A stretch of DNA of 64,000 nucleotides, taken from positions 101,197 through 165,196 of the forward strand of contig NZ_JPRM01000036.1 in NCBI RefSeq assembly GCF_000737695.1, given 5' to 3'. A model generated the notes under the pieces. The model had not been told where the DNA came from. It was given only the letters and a program-made list of their open reading frames with translations, and did not search any database. The stretch comes from Flavobacterium hydatis (lineage in GTDB: Bacteria; Bacteroidota; Bacteroidia; Flavobacteriales; Flavobacteriaceae). The position numbers were made by a program, and so were the translations under genes. Positions 27,707-34,253 of this stretch are shown here, piece after piece; the stretch's first letter is position 1, and each line of letters opens with the position of its first letter.

Positions 27707-28405
27707 TTATTTAATGGTGATTCTTTTCTTTTTTAGGATATTCAGATATGGTTTTCTGGCAGGATCTTTTTCCCAATCGGTGATTAAATCTTCTAGTATT
27801 TGGCGGTCGATGTTTTTGGTTATTTTATCTACAAAAGCGGTAACCCTTTTCTCGAAATTCTTTTCCTGATGTTTTGAATATGTTTTTTTGACATCTTCAA
27901 GTGTTATTTCTTTGCTGTTTAAGGCGTTTTTTTCTTTTTGGTATTGTTGTTCCCTTATGTCGGCTTTCTGCTCTAAATAGGCGGGATACCATTCTCCGTA
28001 AATTAAATTAGAATCGACTCCTTTTTTGGTGCTGCCAAATTTCCCAGTACGTGCCATTTTAAAGAATACAATAATATCTTCCAGACTTTCATATTTAAAA
28101 TTTTCTAGCGTATCTACCGTTAAAATCTCGATTTGGTCATTGGAAAGTTTGGTGCTAAAACCAAAGGAGTTTATGAATCGGTTTACGAGAACATTTACAA
28201 CGCTGAAACCGATTGTTCCGTTCTCGTTTTTAAAAACCGTTCTTATGTTGGGCTTAGAAAATGTTTGGTCAATCGTGAGATTCATCTCAACAAGTGCCAT
28301 TTGTGCATTGCCAGAAATAATAGATTTACTTAAATTTAAAGTCTCTTCCAACCTCGCTGTCCATTGCAGCTGTAAAGATTTGTTCGCTTGATTTGTTATT
28401 TCCAT
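27707..28405 (-). CDS. phage-type hypothetical protein (last gene of leftward early operon)
   Basis: A 232-residue protein, not confidently recognised. The N-terminal half is alpha/beta with a hydrophobic GFSVVNVLVNRFINSFGF segment. A conserved-looking middle block follows (LENFKYESLEDIIVFFKMARTGKFG), then a charged coiled-coil region and basic C-terminus. The E-S-L-E-D-I...K-x-A-R-x-G-K-x-G pattern recurs in small Bacteroidota phage/plasmid proteins encoded next to replication initiators. The chosen start overlaps the upstream replication gene by 80 bases, so a later start is possible. A replication accessory role is inferred from position only. Confidence 0.65.
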   Translation of the reverse strand: MEITNQANKSLQLQWTARLEETLNLSKSIISGNAQMALVEMNLTIDQTFSKPNIRTVFKNENGTIGFSVVNVLVNRFINSFGFSTKLSNDQIEILTVDTLENFKYESLEDIIVFFKMARTGKFGSTKKGVDSNLIYGEWYPAYLEQKADIREQQYQKEKNALNSKEITLEDVKKTYSKHQEKNFEKRVTAFVDKITKNIDRQILEDLITDWEKDPARKPYLNILKKKRITIK

Positions 28406-29078
28406 TTTCGGTATTTTTATACTTGCCTTCGATAATTTTAATAAAGTTTGCGGGTTTTAATATCCAGTCAAAATCTGCAGTCCAACCTCGTTCGTTTTCT
28501 CCGTTTAAAAATCGGCTTTGTGCTACTTTCTGGAATGCATCGCCTAATCCTGATAATCCCGATTCTGTAATTCTGTTTTTGATGGCAGATTTTCTCTGAA
28601 TCGTTAATTTCTGAACGGCAGGAAGTTTGTTGCAAACAGAATTAAAAACCGATACTATTTTTTCGAAATCTATTTTCTCAGGTTCTTTGATTGTGATTTC
28701 TTTTTTGGGCGCAATCATAAGTTCTTTTTGTACTTCTTTTTTATGAATATGTTCCTCTCGAAACATAGGTTCATAAATCAAGTAATCGTCTTGAATAATC
28801 AAAATGCCCTCGACAACCAACTCTATCAGAGGATTTTCTATTTCATGCAAATCAAAAGCTGTTAATTTGGCAATTTGTAAAGCAAAATTGGTAGTTTGAT
28901 CTTTGCTTAGTTTAAACTTTTGCTTTAGCATAAGCGTACCGCAATTATTTTCTTTATGTAAAAGGCATAGTATGGAAATTAAGATTCCATGTGCGGCTGG
29001 CGAACATACTTTTAGTTGTGTATTGTTCATCCAGTTATCGATATATAGAGGGAAATAGGGGTGAGTTGCTAAGGTCAT
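28326..29078 (-). CDS. phage replication initiator/replisome organiser-like protein
   Basis: A 250-residue protein. Residues 1-110 look like the winged-helix N-terminus of phage replisome organisers (HPYFPLYIDNWMNN, then helix-rich LLHKENNCGTLML). The C-terminal half carries the pattern typical of phage DnaD/replication proteins: KLTIQRKSAIKNRI, SRFLNGENERGW, ADFDWILKPANFIKIIEGKY. It probably recruits host replication proteins to element DNA. It is encoded after the DnaQ-like exonuclease with an 11-base gap. For a Mu-like element that replicates by transposition, such a gene is unexpected. Confidence 0.75.
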   Translation of the reverse strand: MTLATHPYFPLYIDNWMNNTQLKVCSPAAHGILISILCLLHKENNCGTLMLKQKFKLSKDQTTNFALQIAKLTAFDLHEIENPLIELVVEGILIIQDDYLIYEPMFREEHIHKKEVQKELMIAPKKEITIKEPEKIDFEKIVSVFNSVCNKLPAVQKLTIQRKSAIKNRITESGLSGLGDAFQKVAQSRFLNGENERGWTADFDWILKPANFIKIIEGKYKNTENGNNKSSEQIFTAAMDSEVGRDFKFK

Positions 29079-29089
29079 TTGATTGTTAT

Positions 29090-29656
29090 TTACTTTGTTT
29101 TACTTATTATATCATAGACTTTTTTAGTCAATTGGATATCGTATAAACTATCGTGTAGCTTGTTTTCGTCGACGGTAATTCCTAATTTATTGGCAACAGT
29201 TTTGAGCTTAAAATTGGGCATTTCGTGTCTAACATCTTTAAGATATTCTGCCGCTAATACCATCACATCGATGGTATTAGACCAGAACCAAGAATCGAAA
29301 GTAGTATCGTTGCATTGTTTAAAAAATGCTTTAAGAAACGCATTGTCAAAATGAGCATTATAGGCGCAAAAGAAATAATTGTCTTTTGGGTCGTTCTTGC
29401 TGCAATTCTTTTCTAACAAGGCAATTAATTCGGGATATACAATTGTTCTGTGAGGATAAGCATAAATGGTTTCTAGTTTTAAACCACCGAGATCCAAAGC
29501 CGCTTGTTCGACTTTGCTTGTTTCATGCGGTTTTACTTTATAATCGAATGTGTCGGTAAGTACATTATCAATGTATATCGTTCCAGAGATTTGATGTATG
29601 GCGTGTTGCCAATGGGTTAATCCTGTTGTTTCGACATCTATAAATATTTGTTTCAC
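29090..29656 (-). CDS. DnaQ-like DEDDh 3'-5' exonuclease
   Basis: A 188-residue protein with the three exonuclease motifs: IFIDVETTGL (Exo I, Asp and Glu), YNAHFDNAFL (Exo II, Asp) and HDSLYDIQLT (Exo III, His and Asp). It is therefore an intact DEDDh nuclease of the epsilon/RNase T fold. It lies two bases after the stop of the RecE-like nuclease gene. It could proofread or trim ends during element replication or recombination. Confidence 0.9.
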   Translation of the reverse strand: MKQIFIDVETTGLTHWQHAIHQISGTIYIDNVLTDTFDYKVKPHETSKVEQAALDLGGLKLETIYAYPHRTIVYPELIALLEKNCSKNDPKDNYFFCAYNAHFDNAFLKAFFKQCNDTTFDSWFWSNTIDVMVLAAEYLKDVRHEMPNFKLKTVANKLGITVDENKLHDSLYDIQLTKKVYDIISKTK

Positions 29657-29658
29657 AG

Positions 29659-30849
29659 TTATATGTTTCTAGATAAAAATTGTTGTTGGTTCCAGGTTGG
29701 TAATGACATTTGGATTAATCCGAAGTTGTTTTCCTGCGAAAAAACTTCGTATCCTTTTACCAATTGTTTCTCGATTATTTCTTTGGTATTGTTTAGAGCA
29801 AGATGATATTTGTGTTTTCCTGTTTCGATATCTTCGGCAGACCAAACCAAGATTGCAATTGCAAATGGGGCAACAGTTTGTAACATTACCATAATGGTGG
29901 TATTAAAATCACGCCCAGTTACCTCAGAAACGACTTCCTGACTCATTCCTTCGGATAAATCGTAATGCAATCTTGCGGCTTGATGATAAAATGCTTGCAG
30001 ATCTTCGATTGATGAACTTTTTACCGATATAATTGCATCTACACCAATGTTTTCTTTAAATTGGATGGCATCGGGTCTTACTTTTAGTTTTAACCCCGTA
30101 TTAGTGTCAGTATGATAAACAGATGTTTCTCTTTTGGAGTGGAGTATAAGCCTTCTTAAAATTCCGTTGCCATATTGATCGTAATGTTTTTTTAGAATTT
30201 TGATTTTAACCATATTTTCTTCAGAAACAGGTTCTACATCTGAGCAGTTTTTTAAAGTTCTGATGTAAGCGCGTTTTCCGTCGATTTTATCTAAGCTCAA
30301 ACCCAATGTTTCTACAACCGTTTTGTGGCAATGTTCCAGAACAATATCAAAAGGTGTTTCTTGCCTCTCGATTACGCCATATCCTCTTTCGGTTATTAAT
30401 TGTTCCCAAAATTCAACTGCTTTTGTAACACCTTCATTTGTATTTAGCGGAATATTTGGCTCGATTATAACTCTACTAAATTTTGTAGGTTCTAAAATTG
30501 CCTGATGTAAAAATGTGCTTAAATTGAAATGATCTGCATTTTCTTTTAGTTTTTTTAGTTCCTCTTTATCTTCGCTTTTTGCAAACTTAAAATGCAAAGG
30601 AGTTCTTAAAGCAGCTTTTAGCATAGATGAACTTAAAGCGTCGTTGCTTAGGTATTTTTCTTTTCCGTCCTGAATAACTAATCCATTAACGTTTAGGGTT
30701 TCGGTATAAATATGTTTTGGTTTAGCTTCCGATAGGATAAATTCGGCTATAAATTGAGCAGTTGGATATTCGTTTAGAGGTCGCGTAAAGTCGATTGTGT
30801 TATTTTGTACTTCTTTATCGGTTACAATTGTAGGATGTAAATTTGACAT
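29659..30849 (-). CDS. PD-(D/E)XK nuclease, exodeoxyribonuclease VIII/RecE-like
   Basis: A 396-residue protein. The segment YLSNDALSSSMLKAALRTPLHFKF resembles the start of the RecE/exonuclease VIII nuclease domain. The catalytic core is KVRPDAIQ...AIISVKSSS (Asp, then D/E-x-K-type strand with Ser/Val before Lys), followed by the helix FYHQAARLHYDLSEGM typical of RecE-like enzymes (Q-x-x-x-Y). It probably resects double-stranded ends for homologous recombination. The motif acid directly before VK is not Asp/Glu (SVK), so the exact catalytic residue set needs a model. It is the first large gene of the leftward operon. Confidence 0.8.
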   Translation of the reverse strand: MSNLHPTIVTDKEVQNNTIDFTRPLNEYPTAQFIAEFILSEAKPKHIYTETLNVNGLVIQDGKEKYLSNDALSSSMLKAALRTPLHFKFAKSEDKEELKKLKENADHFNLSTFLHQAILEPTKFSRVIIEPNIPLNTNEGVTKAVEFWEQLITERGYGVIERQETPFDIVLEHCHKTVVETLGLSLDKIDGKRAYIRTLKNCSDVEPVSEENMVKIKILKKHYDQYGNGILRRLILHSKRETSVYHTDTNTGLKLKVRPDAIQFKENIGVDAIISVKSSSIEDLQAFYHQAARLHYDLSEGMSQEVVSEVTGRDFNTTIMVMLQTVAPFAIAILVWSAEDIETGKHKYHLALNNTKEIIEKQLVKGYEVFSQENNFGLIQMSLPTWNQQQFLSRNI

Positions 30850-30870
30850 AGTGATTTTAGTTATTATGAG

Positions 30871-31086
30871 TTAGTTGTTTACTTTTTTATAGCTTTTTAT
30901 TGTTTCTTCGGAGCATATTCTTTCTGATTTCTTGATGATGAATCCAGCAGTGTTTCTTCTTTCAGGAAAGGGATTTCCTTTTTCGTCGACCAATTCTAGA
31001 GTATGCATGCCTGATCTCCTGACAGTTTTTACTTTTAATAATGATCCAGTTGTCGTTTTGTATGTTTGATTTTTTTCGATTGCCAT
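30871..31086 (-). CDS. small basic phage protein
   Basis: A 71-residue basic protein, not recognised. It starts with MAIEKNQTYKTTTGSLLKVKTVRR, has predicted beta-strands and ends in a basic helix. It lies in line with the leftward operon (21 bp before the nuclease gene). Confidence 0.6.
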   Translation of the reverse strand: MAIEKNQTYKTTTGSLLKVKTVRRSGMHTLELVDEKGNPFPERRNTAGFIIKKSERICSEETIKSYKKVNN

Positions 31087-31099
31087 GGTTGTTGTTTAC

Positions 31100-31216
31100 T
31101 TAAATTAAAAAGGCGATTAGTGCGCCTGTTCCTAGCCCTATCCAAAAAGCTATTAATACACTAATGATGTAAGCTTGGAAGGTTCTGTTTGGTTTTTCTT
31201 GCTCTAATTGATTCAT
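31100..31216 (-). CDS. 38-residue single-span membrane protein
   Basis: A short open frame from ATG at 31216 to TAA at 31100 fills what would otherwise be a gap in the leftward operon. It has a hydrophilic start (MNQLEQEKPNRTFQ) and one membrane span (AYIISVLIAFWIGLGTGALI). It fits neatly between its neighbours (two bases from the upstream gene, 13 from the downstream). Size and position suggest an early-operon membrane peptide, for instance a superinfection-exclusion or toxin-type peptide. That role is speculation. Confidence 0.6.
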   Translation of the reverse strand: MNQLEQEKPNRTFQAYIISVLIAFWIGLGTGALIAFLI

Positions 31217-31218
31217 AA

Positions 31219-31596
31219 TTATTTAATCTTATTTAGTGCTATTTGCATGTGAGCGGAATGATTACGGTAAATATTCTTGGTTTTTATTAACCAGTCTTTA
31301 AAGAATAATCTCCTGATTTCTATTTCTATATCCTGAACGGTTGTATCTGTTGTAATTTCAAACCTAAACGGAATCTTTTCGGACGTTAAAAATCCTTTTA
31401 TGAAATGGATAAGCGCTTCTTTATTTGAAATTGCAAGACTGTAAAATGGTACTTTATCATTATTATAAACTTTGAAAATAGTACAGTTTATTTTATCGCC
31501 CTTTTCCGAAAATGATATAAATAGATAATCGGGTTTGTTCTCGGCCATTTTTTTGCTGGTGTCGAAAACAGTTCGTATCTGAGTATCTATATTCAT
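31219..31596 (-). CDS. hypothetical early phage protein
   Basis: A 125-residue soluble protein, unrecognised. The first half has alternating strands (DYLFISFSEKGDKINCTIFKVYN) and a conserved-looking helix ALIHFIKGFLTSE. The C-terminus is basic. It is part of the tightly packed leftward early operon (two bases after the stop of the 60-residue gene). Confidence 0.65.
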   Translation of the reverse strand: MNIDTQIRTVFDTSKKMAENKPDYLFISFSEKGDKINCTIFKVYNNDKVPFYSLAISNKEALIHFIKGFLTSEKIPFRFEITTDTTVQDIEIEIRRLFFKDWLIKTKNIYRNHSAHMQIALNKIK

Positions 31597-31598
31597 GG

Positions 31599-31781
31599 TC
31601 AGAAGGGGTTTTGAGTCACAAATAGTAAGTCGTTCTTTATCTCTTCGGCGTTTTTTGTTTGCAGTTTAATAGCTAAATCAGAGATTGTAGAGCAGGTTTC
31701 GTAATTGCTTTCTTCTTTGTCAAAAAGTATCCTTAATGCAGTAGCCAGAACATTTTTTTCTTTAGAGGTTAATGCATCCAT
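31599..31781 (-). CDS. small early phage protein
   Basis: A 60-residue, helix-rich soluble protein, unrecognised (LTSKEKNVLATALRILFDKE at the N-terminus). Its start overlaps the end of the preceding 100-residue gene by 13 bases, suggesting translational coupling within the leftward operon. Confidence 0.6.
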   Translation of the reverse strand: MDALTSKEKNVLATALRILFDKEESNYETCSTISDLAIKLQTKNAEEIKNDLLFVTQNPF

Positions 31782-32071
31782 GATTCGTAATTTTTGATTT
31801 TTAAAGTGATGGTTTCACGAATTATAATTTTGGGCTGCTGATTAAGAAGTTGTAGTCTTTCTTTTTCTATCGGAATCAACTCGCTGTGTAAATAGTATAA
31901 CCTTGATTTTATTTTGGACAATCGTATTTTCATACAGTGATTCATTATCGTATTTCCTTCTCGATAATAGTAAACTGAAAGCTTTAAGCAAGTATTTTTT
32001 AATTTTTCATAAGTCGAAATGTTTTTTTTAATACGTTGTATTTCTTCTGAAATTTCTTCTAACTTTGCCAT
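31769..32071 (-). CDS. small coiled-coil early phage protein
   Basis: A 100-residue helical protein. Residues 1-75 form a probable coiled coil (EEISEEIQRIKKNISTYEKL; YYLHSELIPIEKERLQLL), and the protein is basic overall. It is the first gene after the hairpin-containing leader of the leftward operon. The function is unknown. Confidence 0.6.
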   Translation of the reverse strand: MAKLEEISEEIQRIKKNISTYEKLKNTCLKLSVYYYREGNTIMNHCMKIRLSKIKSRLYYLHSELIPIEKERLQLLNQQPKIIIRETITLKIKNYESWMH

Positions 32072-32083
32072 TCTATTTAGTAT

Positions 32084-32152
32084 TAATGCCCCTAGTCCGG
32101 GCGTTATTAAAATTTGGATTAAAAACCGTTCATTCCCGTGAGCGGTTTTTTT
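32084..32152 (-). promoter_or_regulatory. two hairpins in the leftward-operon leader (possible attenuator)
   Basis: Hairpin 1 is TAATGCCC/GGGCGTTA (32084-32106, one wobble). Hairpin 2 is AAAAACCGTTCA/TGAGCGGTTTTT (32121-32150), with T-runs on both sides, so it can terminate in either direction. It lies between the Cro-like gene and the rest of the leftward operon, so read-through here would control all early genes downstream. Confidence 0.55.
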
Positions 32153-32214
32153 ATTTGTCTTATTTTAGTATTTAATGTATTGTTTGTTAGTGTTTTGTGT
32201 TTTAATTTAAGTTT

Positions 32215-32412
32215 TTATTTTTCAAAAATTTCATTCTCTTTTAGTCCTGTATATTTTGTTATTGCTTCGATTGATTTGGTTTTGGTCAGGTTGTCGTGAT
32301 TTGTGTTTATCCATCTTCTCATGGTCAAATATGACTTGCCTAACGCTAATGCTATTTGCATCTTGACTTCGTCGGTTCCTAGTTTTTCTTTTGCAGTTTT
32401 TGTTAGTTCCAT
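32215..32412 (-). CDS. Cro-like helix-turn-helix regulator
   Basis: A 65-residue protein. The segment EVKMQIALALGKSYLTMRRW is a helix-turn-helix, followed by a short C-terminal helix (ITKYTGLKENEIFEK). It is transcribed divergently from the CI-like repressor, with the leftward promoter directly upstream. Position and size are those of a Cro-type antagonist of the repressor. Confidence 0.75.
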   Translation of the reverse strand: MELTKTAKEKLGTDEVKMQIALALGKSYLTMRRWINTNHDNLTKTKSIEAITKYTGLKENEIFEK

Positions 32413-32450
32413 TTTAATTGCCTACTTTTGATTAGTTATTTTTGTATAGT

Positions 32451-32493
32451 GCAAATATAAAGCAAAACGAAAGTATAATGCAAGTAATTTGAA
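32451..32493 (-). promoter_or_regulatory. leftward early promoter/operator (copy 1 of inverted 43-bp block)
   Basis: On the minus strand, TTG (from 32483) is followed after 21 bases by TATATTTG (complement of 32452-32459), a Bacteroidota -33/-7 promoter. The 43-bp block matches 33907-33949 in inverted orientation at 40 of 43 positions. It drives the Cro-like gene and the leftward operon, and the expected start of transcription is about 35 bases before the Cro-like ATG. Confidence 0.8.
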
Positions 32494-32503
32494 TAAAATT
32501 ACT
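32483..32503. promoter_or_regulatory. palindromic operator candidate AGTAATTT-N5-AAATTACT
   Basis: A perfect 8-bp inverted repeat with a 5-base spacer lies between the divergent Cro-like and repressor genes, overlapping the -33 box of the leftward promoter. One half-site (AAATTACT) recurs in the rightward promoter at 33910-33917. It is a plausible repressor or Cro binding site. Confidence 0.55.
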
Positions 32504-32545
32504 GTGATTTACTTTTATTTGTAATGATTATAAATAAAACATAAA

Positions 32546-33262
32546 ATGGATACAGTTGGGTCTAGATTAAAAACCCTTATCAGAAATAAAGGTATAACGC
32601 CTTATGAGCTCTCTGAGAACACGGGTATTTCGCAATCGACTTTAAGTAGAATCATAAATAAGGATTCTAAGCCAAATATTAAGAATCGTAAAATACTTGC
32701 AGAATATTTTAATGTTCCAGGGAATTATTTCTTGCCAGAAAGTGAGCAGGAAGCTGCAACTGAAGAAGAAGAGGAATATTTGGAGAATAAAAATGGTAAT
32801 AAATTTAAAGAATTAGAGAACGGAAAATTTATTATGACTGTGCCACTTGTACCTGTAAAGGCTTATGCTACTTATATAAGCGAATGTTGTGAAGGTGATT
32901 TTGTAGATGGATTTAATGATGTGAATTTTTACGTAGATCAATATGCAAGAGGTAATTATGTAGCTTTTGAAATAAAAGGGGATAGTATGGATAACGGCGG
33001 ATTGTACGATAATCCGGAAGGTTCTATTACACTTTGTAGAGAGTTAAACCGTCAGCATTGGAAAGATGGATTCAGAGGTTCTCAATACGGTTGGATAATT
33101 GTACATAAGGATACAATTGTTTGTAAAGATATTATTGCTCAGGATTTAGAAAATGGTACAATAACATGTCATTCTAGAAATCCAAGCCCAGAGTATCAGG
33201 ATTTTACTATTGAGTTGAATGATGTAAAGCAGATTTTTAAAGTGATAAAAAGAACTTTTTAA
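32546..33262 (+). CDS. CI/LexA-type phage repressor (XRE HTH + S24 peptidase-like domain)
   Basis: A 238-residue protein. Residues 1-65 form an XRE helix-turn-helix (ITPYELSENTGISQSTLSRI). A short acidic linker follows (EAATEEEEEYLE). Residues about 95-238 match the S24 autocleavage fold, with nucleophile Ser in FEIKGDSMDNGG and a candidate Lys in DTIVCKDI. It is flanked on both sides by inverted copies of the same promoter/operator, so it should silence both early operons. The S24 domain suggests RecA-linked induction by DNA damage. A strong terminator follows. Confidence 0.9.
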   Translation: MDTVGSRLKTLIRNKGITPYELSENTGISQSTLSRIINKDSKPNIKNRKILAEYFNVPGNYFLPESEQEAATEEEEEYLENKNGNKFKELENGKFIMTVPLVPVKAYATYISECCEGDFVDGFNDVNFYVDQYARGNYVAFEIKGDSMDNGGLYDNPEGSITLCRELNRQHWKDGFRGSQYGWIIVHKDTIVCKDIIAQDLENGTITCHSRNPSPEYQDFTIELNDVKQIFKVIKRTF

Positions 33263-33450
33263 TATCCCCAATAAAACAATATTTCCAATTTATTAAAAGA
33301 TAAAAAAGGTTTAAATGTCTTTAAAATAAGCTACTTATAAGGATAAAGCGATTTTTTGAATAAAAAACAAAACTTCCTTATTATTTGTTGAAATTGGATA
33401 TTAAATGATTATTTGTCCTGTTTGGGACAATATAGATTTAAAAAGGTATA

Positions 33451-33496
33451 AAAGCCGTAAATAAAGCTCATGCGAGTTTATTTACGGCTTTTTTTA
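33451..33496 (+). terminator. strong intrinsic terminator of the repressor transcript
   Basis: A perfect 15-bp stem (AAAGCCGTAAATAAA with its complement at 33477-33491) with an 11-base loop is followed by a T-run. It insulates the repressor from the rightward transposition operon. The complementary A-run also allows some function on the other strand. Confidence 0.9.
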
Positions 33497-33906
33497 TGCA
33501 ATAAAATTAGATTTGGTTCTAATTCTTTTCTTTTGATTTTATAGGCTGGGTCTGCATTTGGGTATTCAAAACAGTGTTTTTAGAACAGCTTTTATATGGG
33601 ATTAATTGCTTTTTTGAGAGTTTTTTTGCTGAAAATTGTCAAACTCAAGGCGTTTAATAGCAGCTTTTGTGTTTGCTTTATTTGTTTTAAAGTATTGATT
33701 GTTAATTAGTTGTTGTTTGTTTTTCTTCTTCAAGAATAAAAACTTGTATTCTTTTCTCTTGTTTAAGGTATGTGGCATTCTTTGTAATGCTGATTATGCA
33801 TCTTTTATTTTTTTGACGCCTTGTAAAGGTTTAAATCTTAATCCTATAGTTTACGGCCTGTTTTGGTTGAAATTATTTAAAATACAAGTAAAATGGAAAT
33901 ATTTAT

Positions 33907-33949
33907 TTCAAATTACTTGCGTAATACTTTCGTTTTGCTTTATCTTTGC
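33907..33949 (+). promoter_or_regulatory. rightward early promoter/operator (copy 2 of inverted 43-bp block)
   Basis: TTG (33917-33919), a 21-base spacer and TATCTTTG (33941-33948) match the promoter layout of the leftward block. A palindrome ATTAC-TTGC-GTAAT (33912-33925) covers the -33 box and is a likely operator. It drives the Ner-like, MuA and MuB genes. Confidence 0.8.
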
Positions 33950-33974
33950 TACATCATAAAAAACAAACAACGCA

Positions 33975-34184
33975 ATGGACAAAGAAACTAAAAAAAACAA
34001 AAGGTACACTTACAACCAACAAATAATTAAAGCATTGGTTGATAAACACGGTTTTACGCCTTTTTTTATCCGACAATGTTTATCCGGCCATCGTAATAGT
34101 ATTACAGCAGATAAAATTAGGGTTGATTATAAAATGCTCGAAAAAGAACTGAAAGAAACCATCGAGCAATTCAATACAAAATAA
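33975..34184 (+). CDS. small Ner-like DNA-binding protein
   Basis: A 69-residue basic protein with a helix-turn-helix-like stretch (IIKALVDKHGFTPFFIRQCL) and a C-terminal helix. It is the first gene after the rightward promoter and precedes MuA, the place taken by ner in phage Mu. It may repress early promoters. The fold is inferred from pattern and position. Confidence 0.65.
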   Translation: MDKETKKNKRYTYNQQIIKALVDKHGFTPFFIRQCLSGHRNSITADKIRVDYKMLEKELKETIEQFNTK

Positions 34185-34253
34185 GAATTCACAAATCGAT
34201 TCAGCTTCGAGGATTAGGAGTAAACAAAGTAAAATTTTCTAAAAAATGCAATT

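Larger units (their letters stand above)
33263..33974. other. intergenic region between repressor and Ner-like gene
   Basis: 712 bp. It holds a strong terminator (33451-33495) and the rightward promoter (33907-33949). The remaining sequence is AT-rich. An 86-codon open frame (33699-33959) runs through the promoter and has a low-complexity hydrophobic product, so it is judged spurious. No other feature was seen. Confidence 0.6.

Noticed and set aside
33699..33959. 86-codon open frame upstream of the Ner-like gene
   Set aside because: It runs through the rightward promoter/operator, has a hydrophobic low-complexity product and no start context, so it is most likely chance.
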